Source of the DNA: an uncultured Acidaminococcus sp.
GTDB lineage: Bacteria > Bacillota > Negativicutes > Acidaminococcales > Acidaminococcaceae
Direction of reading: 5' to 3'
Assembly (NCBI GenBank): GCA_900770265.1
Contig: CAAGJR010000010.1
Location: 1 to 10,000 of the forward strand
Length of the DNA stretch: 10,000 nucleotides
Shown here: positions 1-5,419 of the stretch, piece after piece
Layout: each line of letters begins with the position of its first letter
Position numbering within the stretch: the stretch's first letter is position 1
Program-made: the position numbers and the translations under genes
The notes under the pieces: generated by a model
What the model was told of the DNA's origin: nothing
Database searches by the model: none
The model's input: only the letters and a program-made list of their open reading frames with translations

Positions 1-98
1 ACGGATCCGCTGCCCTTGGATTGGCTCTTGGCCAATTCAGATACCACCATGTACATACCCCGTGTTTTATTCCAGATTACCTTATAAATCTTGTTCAT
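1..98 (-). CDS. N-terminus of ESPR-type autotransporter adhesin (partial, runs off left edge)
   Basis: Only the first 32 codons lie in the window. They begin with an ATG at 98-96 preceded by AAGGGG about 9 nt upstream. The peptide opens MNKIYKVIWNKTRG, continues YMVVSELAKS, then turns Gly/Ser/Lys-rich. This matches the extended signal peptide region (ESPR) found at the start of large type V secreted proteins (trimeric autotransporter adhesins and two-partner haemagglutinins), which slows Sec export in diderm bacteria. The hydrophobic signal core and passenger should lie left of position 1. Seen: start, ribosome site, ESPR-like residues. Known of the family: ESPR precedes big outer-membrane adhesins. 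Inferred: the protein class; trimeric versus classical or two-partner type cannot be told from 32 residues. Confidence 0.75.
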   Translation of the reverse strand, partial: MNKIYKVIWNKTRGMYMVVSELAKSQSKGSGS

Positions 99-558
99 AA
101 AGCCACACCCCTTTTCTTGTTCAAGCCTTTTTGATGGATTTTCCTGCATAGTCTGGTTTGGACGTTCAGTGCGCGCTTCTGAGCATCCTCTTTGCTTTCG
201 CGATGTTTTCAACCCATATTCCCTTGATTTTCCGGAATCTTTTGGCCTCCTGCCGCCGCATTCCTTCTTATGTAGATAGTTGTTTGTATCCACAATGCAG
301 ATTCACGGAATTTTCCATTCTTTTTTAGGAAGAAAATTCGTGTTTCCAGGGATTTTATCCAGGGTTTCCAACATCCCTACCGCGGTAGTCCGGTGGAGTT
401 TTCCCCAGACCCTTGATCGGTTGTCTAAAATATACCACACCCTAACGGAGAAAAATTACGAATTCCACGAAATGGCGTTTTTTTGTCATAAAAGTTCTTG
501 ATGGCTTTTTTCAAACAATTCGTCCTCAATGGAAAAACAGACAGGAATTTCCTTCATG
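99..558. other. Gene-free AT-rich leader region upstream of the adhesin
   Basis: I see no convincing gene here; short open frames lack ribosome sites and family resemblance. It probably holds the control region of the minus-strand adhesin. Structures seen: an imperfect inverted repeat at 304-342 (CACGgAATTTTC against GAAAATTCGTG), a perfect 12-bp palindrome CTACCGCGGTAG at 377-388, and on the minus strand a TATATT preceded by TGG near 430 that could be an extended -10. If that is the promoter, the adhesin transcript would carry a leader of roughly 330 nt. None of these is proven. Confidence 0.4.
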
Positions 559-587
559 AAAAAAAACCGCCCTTTCAGGACGGGTTT
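559..587 (-). terminator. Putative minus-strand Rho-independent terminator
   Basis: Read on the minus strand, CCGTCC pairs with GGGCGG (one G-U) around a 5-nt loop and is followed by eight T residues (566-559). No minus-strand gene ends here, so it would stop antisense transcription from the regulator gene before it enters the adhesin leader. The stem is only 6 bp, so strength is moderate. Confidence 0.5.
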
Positions 588-616
588 GAGAAGGGATTTT
601 GGATTTTGTGTATAAT
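586..616 (+). promoter_or_regulatory. Putative sigma-A promoter of the LytTR regulator gene
   Basis: TTGAGA at 586-591 and a perfect TATAAT at 611-616 are separated by 19 bp, slightly longer than optimal. The start codon is about 40 nt downstream, with AGGAGGGG between. The -10 is strong; the -35 assignment is less certain. Confidence 0.55.
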
Positions 617-658
617 AGAGATGAATAGACACAAGAAAGCACCTGAAGGAGGGGAACG

Positions 659-1387
659 ATGATGCTGCATATTGCCATTTGTGATGACCAGGCCGACCAG
701 ATCCAGAAGATCCGTGCCGCAGCTGAAACATATTTTGCAACCAAAACCGAAAGAGTGGATTACCAGACATTCTCCGATGCCTTCGCTTTTACGGACGCCA
801 TCGACAAGGGGGCCATCTTCGACATCGTGCTGCTGGATGTATGCATGCCGGGCATGCTGGGCACCGAGGTGGCCCAGCACCTGCGGGACCACCACAGCCG
901 GGCCGAGATCATTTTTCTGACCACCAGTGAGGAATTCGCCGTGGATGCCTTTGCGGTGAAGGCTACGGACTACCTGCTGAAGCCGTTTACCCAGACCCAG
1001 TTCAACAAGTCCATGGAGCGGGCCCTGGGGTTCATCCGCCAGCGCAACAGCGCCAAGGTGATCTTCCGCCTGGTGGGCGGCGGTGTGCGGGTGGAGGAAA
1101 TCGCCCAGATTTTGTTCCTGGAAAGCCATGGCCACATCATGGAAGTATTCCTGGCCGACGGCAGCACCCTGGAGACCCGGAAATCCGCCCAGGACATGAA
1201 GGCGGACCTGGACAAGATCGCCCCGGGCCAGTTCGTGTCGCCCAACAAGGGGTATTTGGTGAACCTGGGCGCCATCCACATGATCAAGACGGATTACGTG
1301 GAAATCCAGGGTCACCAGATCCCCCTGGGCAAGCGCAAATACCGTGATTTCCAGGAACAATATTTCCAGTTCATGTTTGCAGGGTAA
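659..1387 (+). CDS. LytTR-family response regulator (AgrA/LytR type)
   Basis: A 242-aa two-domain response regulator. The receiver domain (about residues 3-125) has the acidic pair D9-D10, phospho-acceptor D60 in DIVLLDVCMPG, T88/T89 in FLTTS, and K108-P109. The C-terminal LytTR DNA-binding domain (about 135-240) shows the usual ILFLES, FVSPNKGYLVNL and IPLGKRKY segments. It should be phosphorylated at D60 by a sensor kinase and bind direct repeats upstream of its targets. The AGGAGGGG at 647-654 fits either the ATG at 659 or the one at 662. It is monocistronic and faces the minus-strand sensor operon tail to tail, which makes that operon its likely partner although the genes are not co-transcribed. 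The target genes are unknown; the adjacent adhesin is a candidate only by position. Confidence 0.93.
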   Translation: MMLHIAICDDQADQIQKIRAAAETYFATKTERVDYQTFSDAFAFTDAIDKGAIFDIVLLDVCMPGMLGTEVAQHLRDHHSRAEIIFLTTSEEFAVDAFAVKATDYLLKPFTQTQFNKSMERALGFIRQRNSAKVIFRLVGGGVRVEEIAQILFLESHGHIMEVFLADGSTLETRKSAQDMKADLDKIAPGQFVSPNKGYLVNLGAIHMIKTDYVEIQGHQIPLGKRKYRDFQEQYFQFMFAG

Positions 1388-1395
1388 AATGTTTT

Positions 1396-1508
1396 TGTCC
1401 TCCCCTGAAAGGGGAGGGGGACCAGCCGAATGGCTGGTGGAGGGGTCACACACCCGATGTAAGACCCCCTACCCGCCAAGCGGGTCCTTTCCCCCTTTCA
1501 GGGGGACA
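1396..1508. repeat. Palindromic interspersed element, inverted pair (copy 1)
   Basis: A 113-bp element with TGTC...GACA ends. The left arm has a GC hairpin (CCTCCCC TGA/AAGGGGAGG, 1399-1417), then GGGACC, then a second hairpin ACCAGCC-GAAT-GGCTGGT (1421-1438) and GGTGGAGGGGT. The right arm is an inverted, more diverged version, with hairpins ACCCGCCAAGCGGGT (1471-1485) and CCCCC...GGGGG (1491-1505). It sits just behind the regulator stop codon and ahead of the shared terminator. Related copies lie at 4112-4305, 5209-5354 and 9010-9225. Confidence 0.8.
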
Positions 1509-1526
1509 CAAAATAAAGCCCATGAC

Positions 1527-1570
1527 AAAAAGGCTGTGAAAAATGCAATTGCATTTTCACAGCCTTTTTT
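1527..1570. terminator. Bidirectional Rho-independent terminator
   Basis: A long stem (GGCTGTG 1532-1538 with CACAGCC 1558-1564, extended by AAAA/TTTT and TGCA) is flanked by an A-run on the left and TTTTTT at 1565-1570 on the right. It can therefore end transcription from both sides. It serves the + strand regulator and the - strand sensor operon; the T-run overlaps the stop codon of the latter. Confidence 0.88.
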
Positions 1571-2918
1571 AGTCTCCAATTCCCTTCGCCTGCGCCGACA
1601 CCTGCAGATACGTCATGAACCAGCCGCCTTTCTGCTGGCACAGGACACTGGCCCCGTACTTTTCCCGGAACCGGGCCAGGGATTTCATGCCGATGCCGTG
1701 GCCCTTCACGTGGGTCACCGGCAACCCGTCCTCGCCCAGCTGCACCGGGGCGTCGAACAGGTTCTTCACCAGGATGTTCAGCATATCCCCCTGCCGCAGG
1801 GCCACCACGGTGATGTTCCGCTTGTCTTCCGGCTGCTTTTCGCTGGCGATCAGGGCATTTTCCACCAGGTTGGACAATACGATGGAAAGGTCCCCGCTGC
1901 AGGTGATGTCCTGGGGCAGATCCGCCGACACGGTCACGGGGATGTCCAGTTCCTTCGCCTTGGCAATGTATACGGTGAGCGCCGCGTTGATCAGGGTGTT
2001 CTGGCAGTACTGGGGCAGCTTCGTGGTATTGAACTGTTCCCCCAGCTCTTCGATGTACTGCAGCACCCCTGCTTTATCCTTCCGGTGGATCAGCACCAGC
2101 AGCTGGTTGATGTGGTCCTGTTTCTCCCGGTAGATGCCGTCCAGCCGCTGCCGGCTTTCCCGGGCCATCTGCACATAGTGCTCCGCCGAGGCGTACTGCT
2201 GCTGCAGGTCGTGTTCCTCTTCGAATACCTTCAACTCGTGGTACACCTCGTTCTGGCCGCTGCGGATGCTGGCCATCATCAGCACCACCACCGCCAGCAG
2301 GAACAGCCGGGGAATCAGCAGGTCGAAGTAGAATTCATCGGAGTCGATCAGGCTCAGATAGGCGCTCTCGACGGCCAGCAGCATGGGGATGGCCGCGACC
2401 AGGCGCCAGTATCTCCGGGTGGAGGCCTCCCGGAACCCGCTGAACGTCTTCGTAAAGAACGGCAGCAGGAACGGGAAGCTGGCAAAGATCATGGCCCCAT
2501 AGAACAAAACCTGGGGTACGACCAGCTCATCCAGGGTATGGCCGGGATAGAAATGGAAGCACAGGGCCCGGGCCACCGTAAAGATGATGCTGCTCAGCAG
2601 AGCCCGGAAGGACAGGATGAACAGCTGGCCCATCCACAGCCGTTTTTCCGCCAGCAGGCACAGCAGGAACTGGGGTACCCAGGCCAGGTAGCCCAGGGTC
2701 CAGTACCCCCGCTGCCGGGTGGAAAACAGGCCGCTCTGGAGCAGCCAGGTGGTCAGCACATATTCCGCCGCCACCAGCAGCACCCAGAGGAGGACCATCC
2801 GTTTTTTCTTCCATTCCGGCAGGAACGGGCGGAAGGGCAGGAAATGGAGCAGGGCGTAGGGCTGCAGCATGAGCACATAATACAGGTTGATGCCCAGGGT
2901 GGAAAGAAGGGAATTCAA
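1569..2918 (-). CDS. AgrC-like membrane protein with GHKL ATPase domain but no canonical phospho-histidine
   Basis: A 449-aa protein with about six or seven membrane segments over residues 1-217, a coiled-coil linker (about 222-262), a DHp-like region, and a C-terminal GHKL ATPase domain. The N-box is NLVENA (350-355) and the ATP-lid glycine motif is GHGIGMKSL (406-414). Where AgrC/CitA-type kinases carry RHDxxNHL, this protein reads KQDHINQL (266-273): D268 and N271 are kept but the histidine position is Gln267. H269 lies two residues away but off register. The TTG start overlaps the upstream stop as TTGA, with AGAGG about 10 nt before it, so translation is coupled to the upstream gene. Inferred: it binds ATP and phosphorylates its upstream partner in trans. 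Alternatively H269 may be used, or the protein may be a phosphatase or modulator. Confidence 0.88.
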   Translation of the reverse strand: MNSLLSTLGINLYYVLMLQPYALLHFLPFRPFLPEWKKKRMVLLWVLLVAAEYVLTTWLLQSGLFSTRQRGYWTLGYLAWVPQFLLCLLAEKRLWMGQLFILSFRALLSSIIFTVARALCFHFYPGHTLDELVVPQVLFYGAMIFASFPFLLPFFTKTFSGFREASTRRYWRLVAAIPMLLAVESAYLSLIDSDEFYFDLLIPRLFLLAVVVLMMASIRSGQNEVYHELKVFEEEHDLQQQYASAEHYVQMARESRQRLDGIYREKQDHINQLLVLIHRKDKAGVLQYIEELGEQFNTTKLPQYCQNTLINAALTVYIAKAKELDIPVTVSADLPQDITCSGDLSIVLSNLVENALIASEKQPEDKRNITVVALRQGDMLNILVKNLFDAPVQLGEDGLPVTHVKGHGIGMKSLARFREKYGASVLCQQKGGWFMTYLQVSAQAKGIGD

Positions 2919-3835
2919 CGGTTCTTCACCTCTTTCTGCACCCGCAGCAGCTGCTGCTCCGCCTCGTCAAAATGGCCGTTCTCCACCAGTTCAGCCACCA
3001 GCCGCAGCTGATGCCGGCTGTCGTGGCGCAAAATGGCCATTTTCTGCTGTTCTTCCCGCAGAGAGGACGCATATTCGTTCACTTCCGTCAGCTGGTCCTG
3101 CAGCCGGATGGTCCGCTCCCGGATCTGGAACATGAGCTTCACCTGCTGCACGCCGTTCTGTATGGCCTTCACCAGGCAGAAGCCAACCAGCAACAGTACC
3201 ACCCGGCTGATCAGGGTATACAGGTGGATGGCCGGAGAGAGCATTTCCTGGGGCTCCAGGTTGAAATACCCCATGTTCCCATGGTAATACACCAGCAGCA
3301 GGGGAACCGGCCCCAGATACGTCCAGAACGCCGGACGGCGGCTGAGCAGTTCCCGGGTGAACAGGCCTCCCAGCAGCCGTTCCATAAAGGGCATCCCCAC
3401 CAGGAACAGGGGGATGTAGATCAGGTAATAGGGCAGGATTTCATTGGTTTCCCAGAATTCCGGCCAGAACAGTTTGTAGATCTCCATGGTCACCGTGTGG
3501 ACGAAGAGCATGTACATGGCCTGGAGCCCGGTCACGAACAGGTGCCGGAACCAGTAGGGACGGATGGTGAAGATCAGCAGCAGGAAATAAGGCAGGAAAC
3601 TGAACAGGTACAGCCACTGGTAGGACCCGCTGATGAATTCCATCATATTGTGGGTGAACAGAGCAGAATACACCACGAATTCAAACAAAAAGATATAGAT
3701 GTGTCCGCAGATCAGCACCCGCTTGGCCACCGGGCTGGCAATGGAGCGGAAAGGATAGTAGCGCAGGTAGGCAGCCGGCAGCAGCGAGATGCAGAACAGC
3801 AGTGTAGTCACGATCTTTTCCAGCAAACCAGCCAC
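2915..3835 (-). CDS. Truncated AgrC-like sensor: membrane domain plus RHD DHp helix, no ATPase domain
   Basis: About seven hydrophobic segments over residues 8-225 precede a cytoplasmic coiled coil (about 236-266) and a canonical HPK10-type phospho-acceptor motif RHDSRHQL (270-277, His271). A second helix (288-304) follows, and then the protein stops. The catalytic ATP-binding domain that normally comes next is absent, and the next gene starts within the stop codon. The open frame begins with GTG at 3835, but GGGAGG at 3840-3835 abuts that codon. The in-frame TTG at 3826 sits 8 nt after it and is the better start, giving about 303 aa. No frameshift explains the missing domain, because the downstream gene has its own complete membrane portion. 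Inferred: it is the substrate half of a split histidine kinase and passes phosphate to the LytTR regulator. Confidence 0.88.
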   Translation of the reverse strand: MAGLLEKIVTTLLFCISLLPAAYLRYYPFRSIASPVAKRVLICGHIYIFLFEFVVYSALFTHNMMEFISGSYQWLYLFSFLPYFLLLIFTIRPYWFRHLFVTGLQAMYMLFVHTVTMEIYKLFWPEFWETNEILPYYLIYIPLFLVGMPFMERLLGGLFTRELLSRRPAFWTYLGPVPLLLVYYHGNMGYFNLEPQEMLSPAIHLYTLISRVVLLLVGFCLVKAIQNGVQQVKLMFQIRERTIRLQDQLTEVNEYASSLREEQQKMAILRHDSRHQLRLVAELVENGHFDEAEQQLLRVQKEVKNR

Positions 3836-3867
3836 CTCCCGGCATAAAAATACAAGATATCAGCAAT

Positions 3868-3896
3868 ATTGTAGCAACAAAAAAAGAACCCTGCAA
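3868..3896 (-). promoter_or_regulatory. Possible promoter of the sensor operon inside the tRNA terminator
   Basis: On the minus strand a TACAAT (3873-3868) lies about 35 nt before the likely start codon. A weak -35, TTGCAG, is 17 bp upstream at 3896-3891, inside the stem of the tRNA terminator. The -10 is good but the -35 matches only three of six positions. Confidence 0.35.
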
Positions 3897-3913
3897 CAGG
3901 AATGATGCAGGGT
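3879..3913 (-). terminator. Rho-independent terminator of the tRNA-Thr gene
   Basis: On the minus strand ACCCTGCA (3913-3906) pairs perfectly with TGCAGGGT (3895-3888) and is followed by TC and seven T residues. It lies 14 nt beyond the tRNA 3' end and separates the tRNA from the sensor operon. Confidence 0.92.
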
Positions 3914-3926
3914 CCACACTTTTTTA

Positions 3927-4002
3927 TGGAGCTACTGATAGGATTCGAACCTACGACCCTCTCATTACGAATGAGATGCTCTACCAGCTGAGCTACAGTA
4001 GC
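3927..4002 (-). tRNA. tRNA-Thr (anticodon CGT)
   Basis: A complete 76-nt cloverleaf on the minus strand. Acceptor stem GCTACTG/CAGTAGC, D-arm GCTC...GAGC, anticodon stem TCTCA/TGAGA with loop TTCGTAA (anticodon CGT, reading ACG), and T-arm GTAGG-TTCGAAT-CCTAT. The discriminator is T and the CCA end is encoded (3929-3927). It has its own promoter and terminator. Confidence 0.97.
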
Positions 4003-4015
4003 ATTGAACAGATGA

Positions 4016-4045
4016 ATTATACCATAGACAGGGAAAAAATTGCAA
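4016..4045 (-). promoter_or_regulatory. Promoter of tRNA-Thr
   Basis: On the minus strand TTGCAA (4045-4040) and TATAAT (4021-4016) are 18 bp apart. The mature tRNA begins 13 nt after the -10, leaving a short leader. Confidence 0.8.
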
Positions 4046-4060
4046 GGGGATTTTATTGTG

Positions 4061-4081
4061 GAACCCACAACCATTGCGCTT
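4061..4081. repeat. Degenerate end fragment of the palindromic element
   Basis: GAACCCACAACCATTGCGCT matches the left end of the complete element at 9010-9030 in 18 of 21 positions, but the rest of the arm is missing. It lies just outside the -35 box of the tRNA promoter and looks like a decayed or truncated copy. Confidence 0.55.
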
Positions 4082-4111
4082 ACCGCTGGATTTCATAAAA
4101 AACTTGCGACA

Positions 4112-4305
4112 GCAAGCAGTCCTCCCCCTGTGGGGGAGGGGGACCGCCGAATGGCGGTGGAGGGGTTTGAGGCCGTCAGGCCGAACGAATTTCAAACCAT
4201 ACGTACGAATATGATCCCCCAACTTGTGGTATCGGCTATCGCCGATAACCCCACCACCATGCTGACGCATGGTCCCCCGCCCCCACGGGGGGCGGACTTT
4301 CTTGC
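4112..4305. repeat. Palindromic interspersed element, inverted pair (copy 2)
   Basis: A 194-bp element with GCAAG...CTTGC ends. Left arm: hairpin CCTCCCCC/GGGGGAGG, core GGGGACC, then CCGCC-GAAT-GGCGG and GGTGGAGGGG. Right arm (inverted): GTCCGCCCCCC/GGGGGCGG, core GGGGGACC, then CCATGC-GTCA-GCATGG and GGTGGTGGGG. Two further tetraloop hairpins lie inside: GGCC-GTCA-GGCC (4171-4182) and ATCGGC-TATC-GCCGAT (4231-4246). It sits directly behind murI and fills most of the gap to the tRNA gene. No canonical T-tailed terminator for murI is visible, so the element may serve as one. Confidence 0.85.
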
Positions 4306-4329
4306 ATCGTACAATCCGTTGTTATCCCC

Positions 4330-5124
4330 TTACAGCGTAATCAGCCGGAAATCGCACTTCTGCATGTCCAGCATCCGGGCCGCCAGGCGCTTGCCCCGTT
4401 CCAGGTCGGCGGTGAAGCACACTTCCGCCCGGCCCAGTCCCACGTCCCGCTGCAGCTTCCGCTGCTGCAGGTCTTCGATGGCCGCCTGGACCGTCCGTTC
4501 CGCCGGATCCAGGATGGTGACCCCGGGCCCGAAGGCCTCTTTGATTTCCTTTTCCACGAAGGGATAATGGGTGCAGGACAGCATCACCGTATCCACGTCA
4601 TGTTCCTTCAGCTTGTCCGTATATTCCTTGATGGCCGCCGCCAGTTCCGGGCTGCCGAACTTTTCCCCTTCGATCAGGGGCACGAATTTCGGGCACCCCT
4701 GGCCGAACACCTGGATATCCGGGTCCATTTCCTGGATTTCCTTTTTATGGGCGCCGGAAGCCACGGTAAAATCGGTGGCCAGGAAGCCCACCCGCTTGTT
4801 CTTCGTGACCCCTTCCACCATATGGGCGCCTTTCTTCATGCCGATGACGGAAAAATCGTATCCGTTCTTGATTACATCCGTACCCAGCACCGTAATGGTG
4901 TTGCAGGCCACCACCAGCTGCTTGATCTGCCGCCGGTTCAGCCAGGCCGTCATCTGGCTGACGAAGTGCTGGATTTCTTCCCGGCTGCGGTTGCCGTAGG
5001 GCGTACGGGCCGTGTCGCCGATGAAGATGAACCGTTCATGGGGCATCTTTTCCTGCAGCCATTTCAGTACCGTCAGGCCGCCCACACCGGAATCGATGAC
5101 GCCAATGGGATCTAATTTGTTCAT
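4330..5124 (-). CDS. murI: Glutamate racemase
   Basis: A 264-aa protein of normal family length that interconverts L- and D-glutamate to supply D-Glu for peptidoglycan. Signature segments are IGVIDSGVGGLTV (D11, S12), the first catalytic cysteine in VACNT (C74), a conserved GDTARTPYG loop (36-44), and the second catalytic cysteine in SCTHYP (C184, H186). I chose the ATG at 5124 because AGGAGG lies 6 nt before it; the frame extends six codons upstream without a better ribosome site. It appears monocistronic with its own promoter, between palindromic elements on both sides. The nearby aminoacyl-glutamate cluster is not evidently linked in function. Confidence 0.96.
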   Translation of the reverse strand: MNKLDPIGVIDSGVGGLTVLKWLQEKMPHERFIFIGDTARTPYGNRSREEIQHFVSQMTAWLNRRQIKQLVVACNTITVLGTDVIKNGYDFSVIGMKKGAHMVEGVTKNKRVGFLATDFTVASGAHKKEIQEMDPDIQVFGQGCPKFVPLIEGEKFGSPELAAAIKEYTDKLKEHDVDTVMLSCTHYPFVEKEIKEAFGPGVTILDPAERTVQAAIEDLQQRKLQRDVGLGRAEVCFTADLERGKRLAARMLDMQKCDFRLITL

Positions 5125-5176
5125 GGGAACCCTCCTTGTCATATTTTGTAGTCCGTTGAACCTTTTTGGAAATTAT

Positions 5177-5206
5177 ATTATACCACGGCAGAGGAACGAG
5201 AGGCAA
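5177..5206 (-). promoter_or_regulatory. Promoter of murI
   Basis: On the minus strand TTGCCT (5206-5201) and TATAAT (5182-5177) are 18 bp apart. A second TATAAT overlaps at 5177-5172. The start codon is about 50 nt downstream. The -35 lies at the edge of the repeat that begins near 5209. Confidence 0.65.
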
Positions 5207-5208
5207 AG

Positions 5209-5354
5209 TTCTGCGTTTCTTTTAGAAGATTTTAATCGATGGTTACATTCAAACCAATCCAATCGACAAGCAACGACAATCATCCGATAACAAGGATATC
5301 CGCCCTTTTCAAGGGCGGGGGACCATGCGAATGCATGGTGGTGGGTTCCTGTCC
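5209..5354. repeat. Palindromic interspersed element, long one-sided form (copy 3)
   Basis: About 145 bp resembling 9083-9231 along its length. The best-kept parts are GACAAGCAACGACAA, TCCGATAACAAGGATATCC, and the terminal double hairpin CCGCCCTT/AAGGGCGG plus ACCATGC-GAAT-GCATGGT, ending in GGTGGTGGGTTCCTGTCC. The opposite arm present at 9010-9065 is missing here. It fills the gap between the amidohydrolase terminator and the murI promoter. Open frames across it are repeat artefacts. Confidence 0.8.
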
Positions 5355-5359
5355 ATTCC

Positions 5360-5395
5360 AAAAAAATTTGCCGATGGCAAATTTTCACCATCGGC
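5360..5395 (-). terminator. Rho-independent terminator of the amidohydrolase cluster
   Basis: On the minus strand GCCGATGG (5395-5388) pairs with CCATCGGC (5377-5370) around a 10-nt AT-rich loop. The tail AAATTTTTTT follows. It begins about 15 nt after the amidohydrolase stop codon. Confidence 0.9.
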
Positions 5396-5419
5396 TCCTG
5401 GCTCGTGGCTCACGGCTTA
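5392..5419. repeat. 4 x 7 bp tandem array at the end of the amidohydrolase gene
   Basis: Four heptamers read CGGCTCC, TGGCTCG, TGGCTCA and CGGCTTA. The array spans the last codons and stop of the amidohydrolase gene and runs into the terminator stem. Confidence 0.6.

Noticed and set aside
486..557. 23-codon open frame MKEIPVCFSIEDELFEKSH... on the minus strand
   Set aside because: Peptide-like composition, but no good ribosome site; it lies just after a terminator and has no visible promoter.
575..1453. 292-codon open frame on the - strand opposite the regulator
   Set aside because: It is a shadow of the LytTR gene and runs through the repeat element; no domain or start signal.
2915..2918. 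Frameshift joining the two sensor genes into one kinase
   Set aside because: The downstream protein has its own complete membrane domain and a ribosome site, so these are two proteins rather than one broken gene.
1344..3011. 555-codon open frame on the + strand
   Set aside because: It lies antisense to the sensor genes. Its translation is low-complexity and rich in Gln, His and Gly with no domain, while the opposite strand shows clear kinase motifs and ribosome sites.
4112..4305. CRISPR array
   Set aside because: The repeats are palindromic elements in inverted orientation with variable stems, not regularly spaced direct repeats with spacers.
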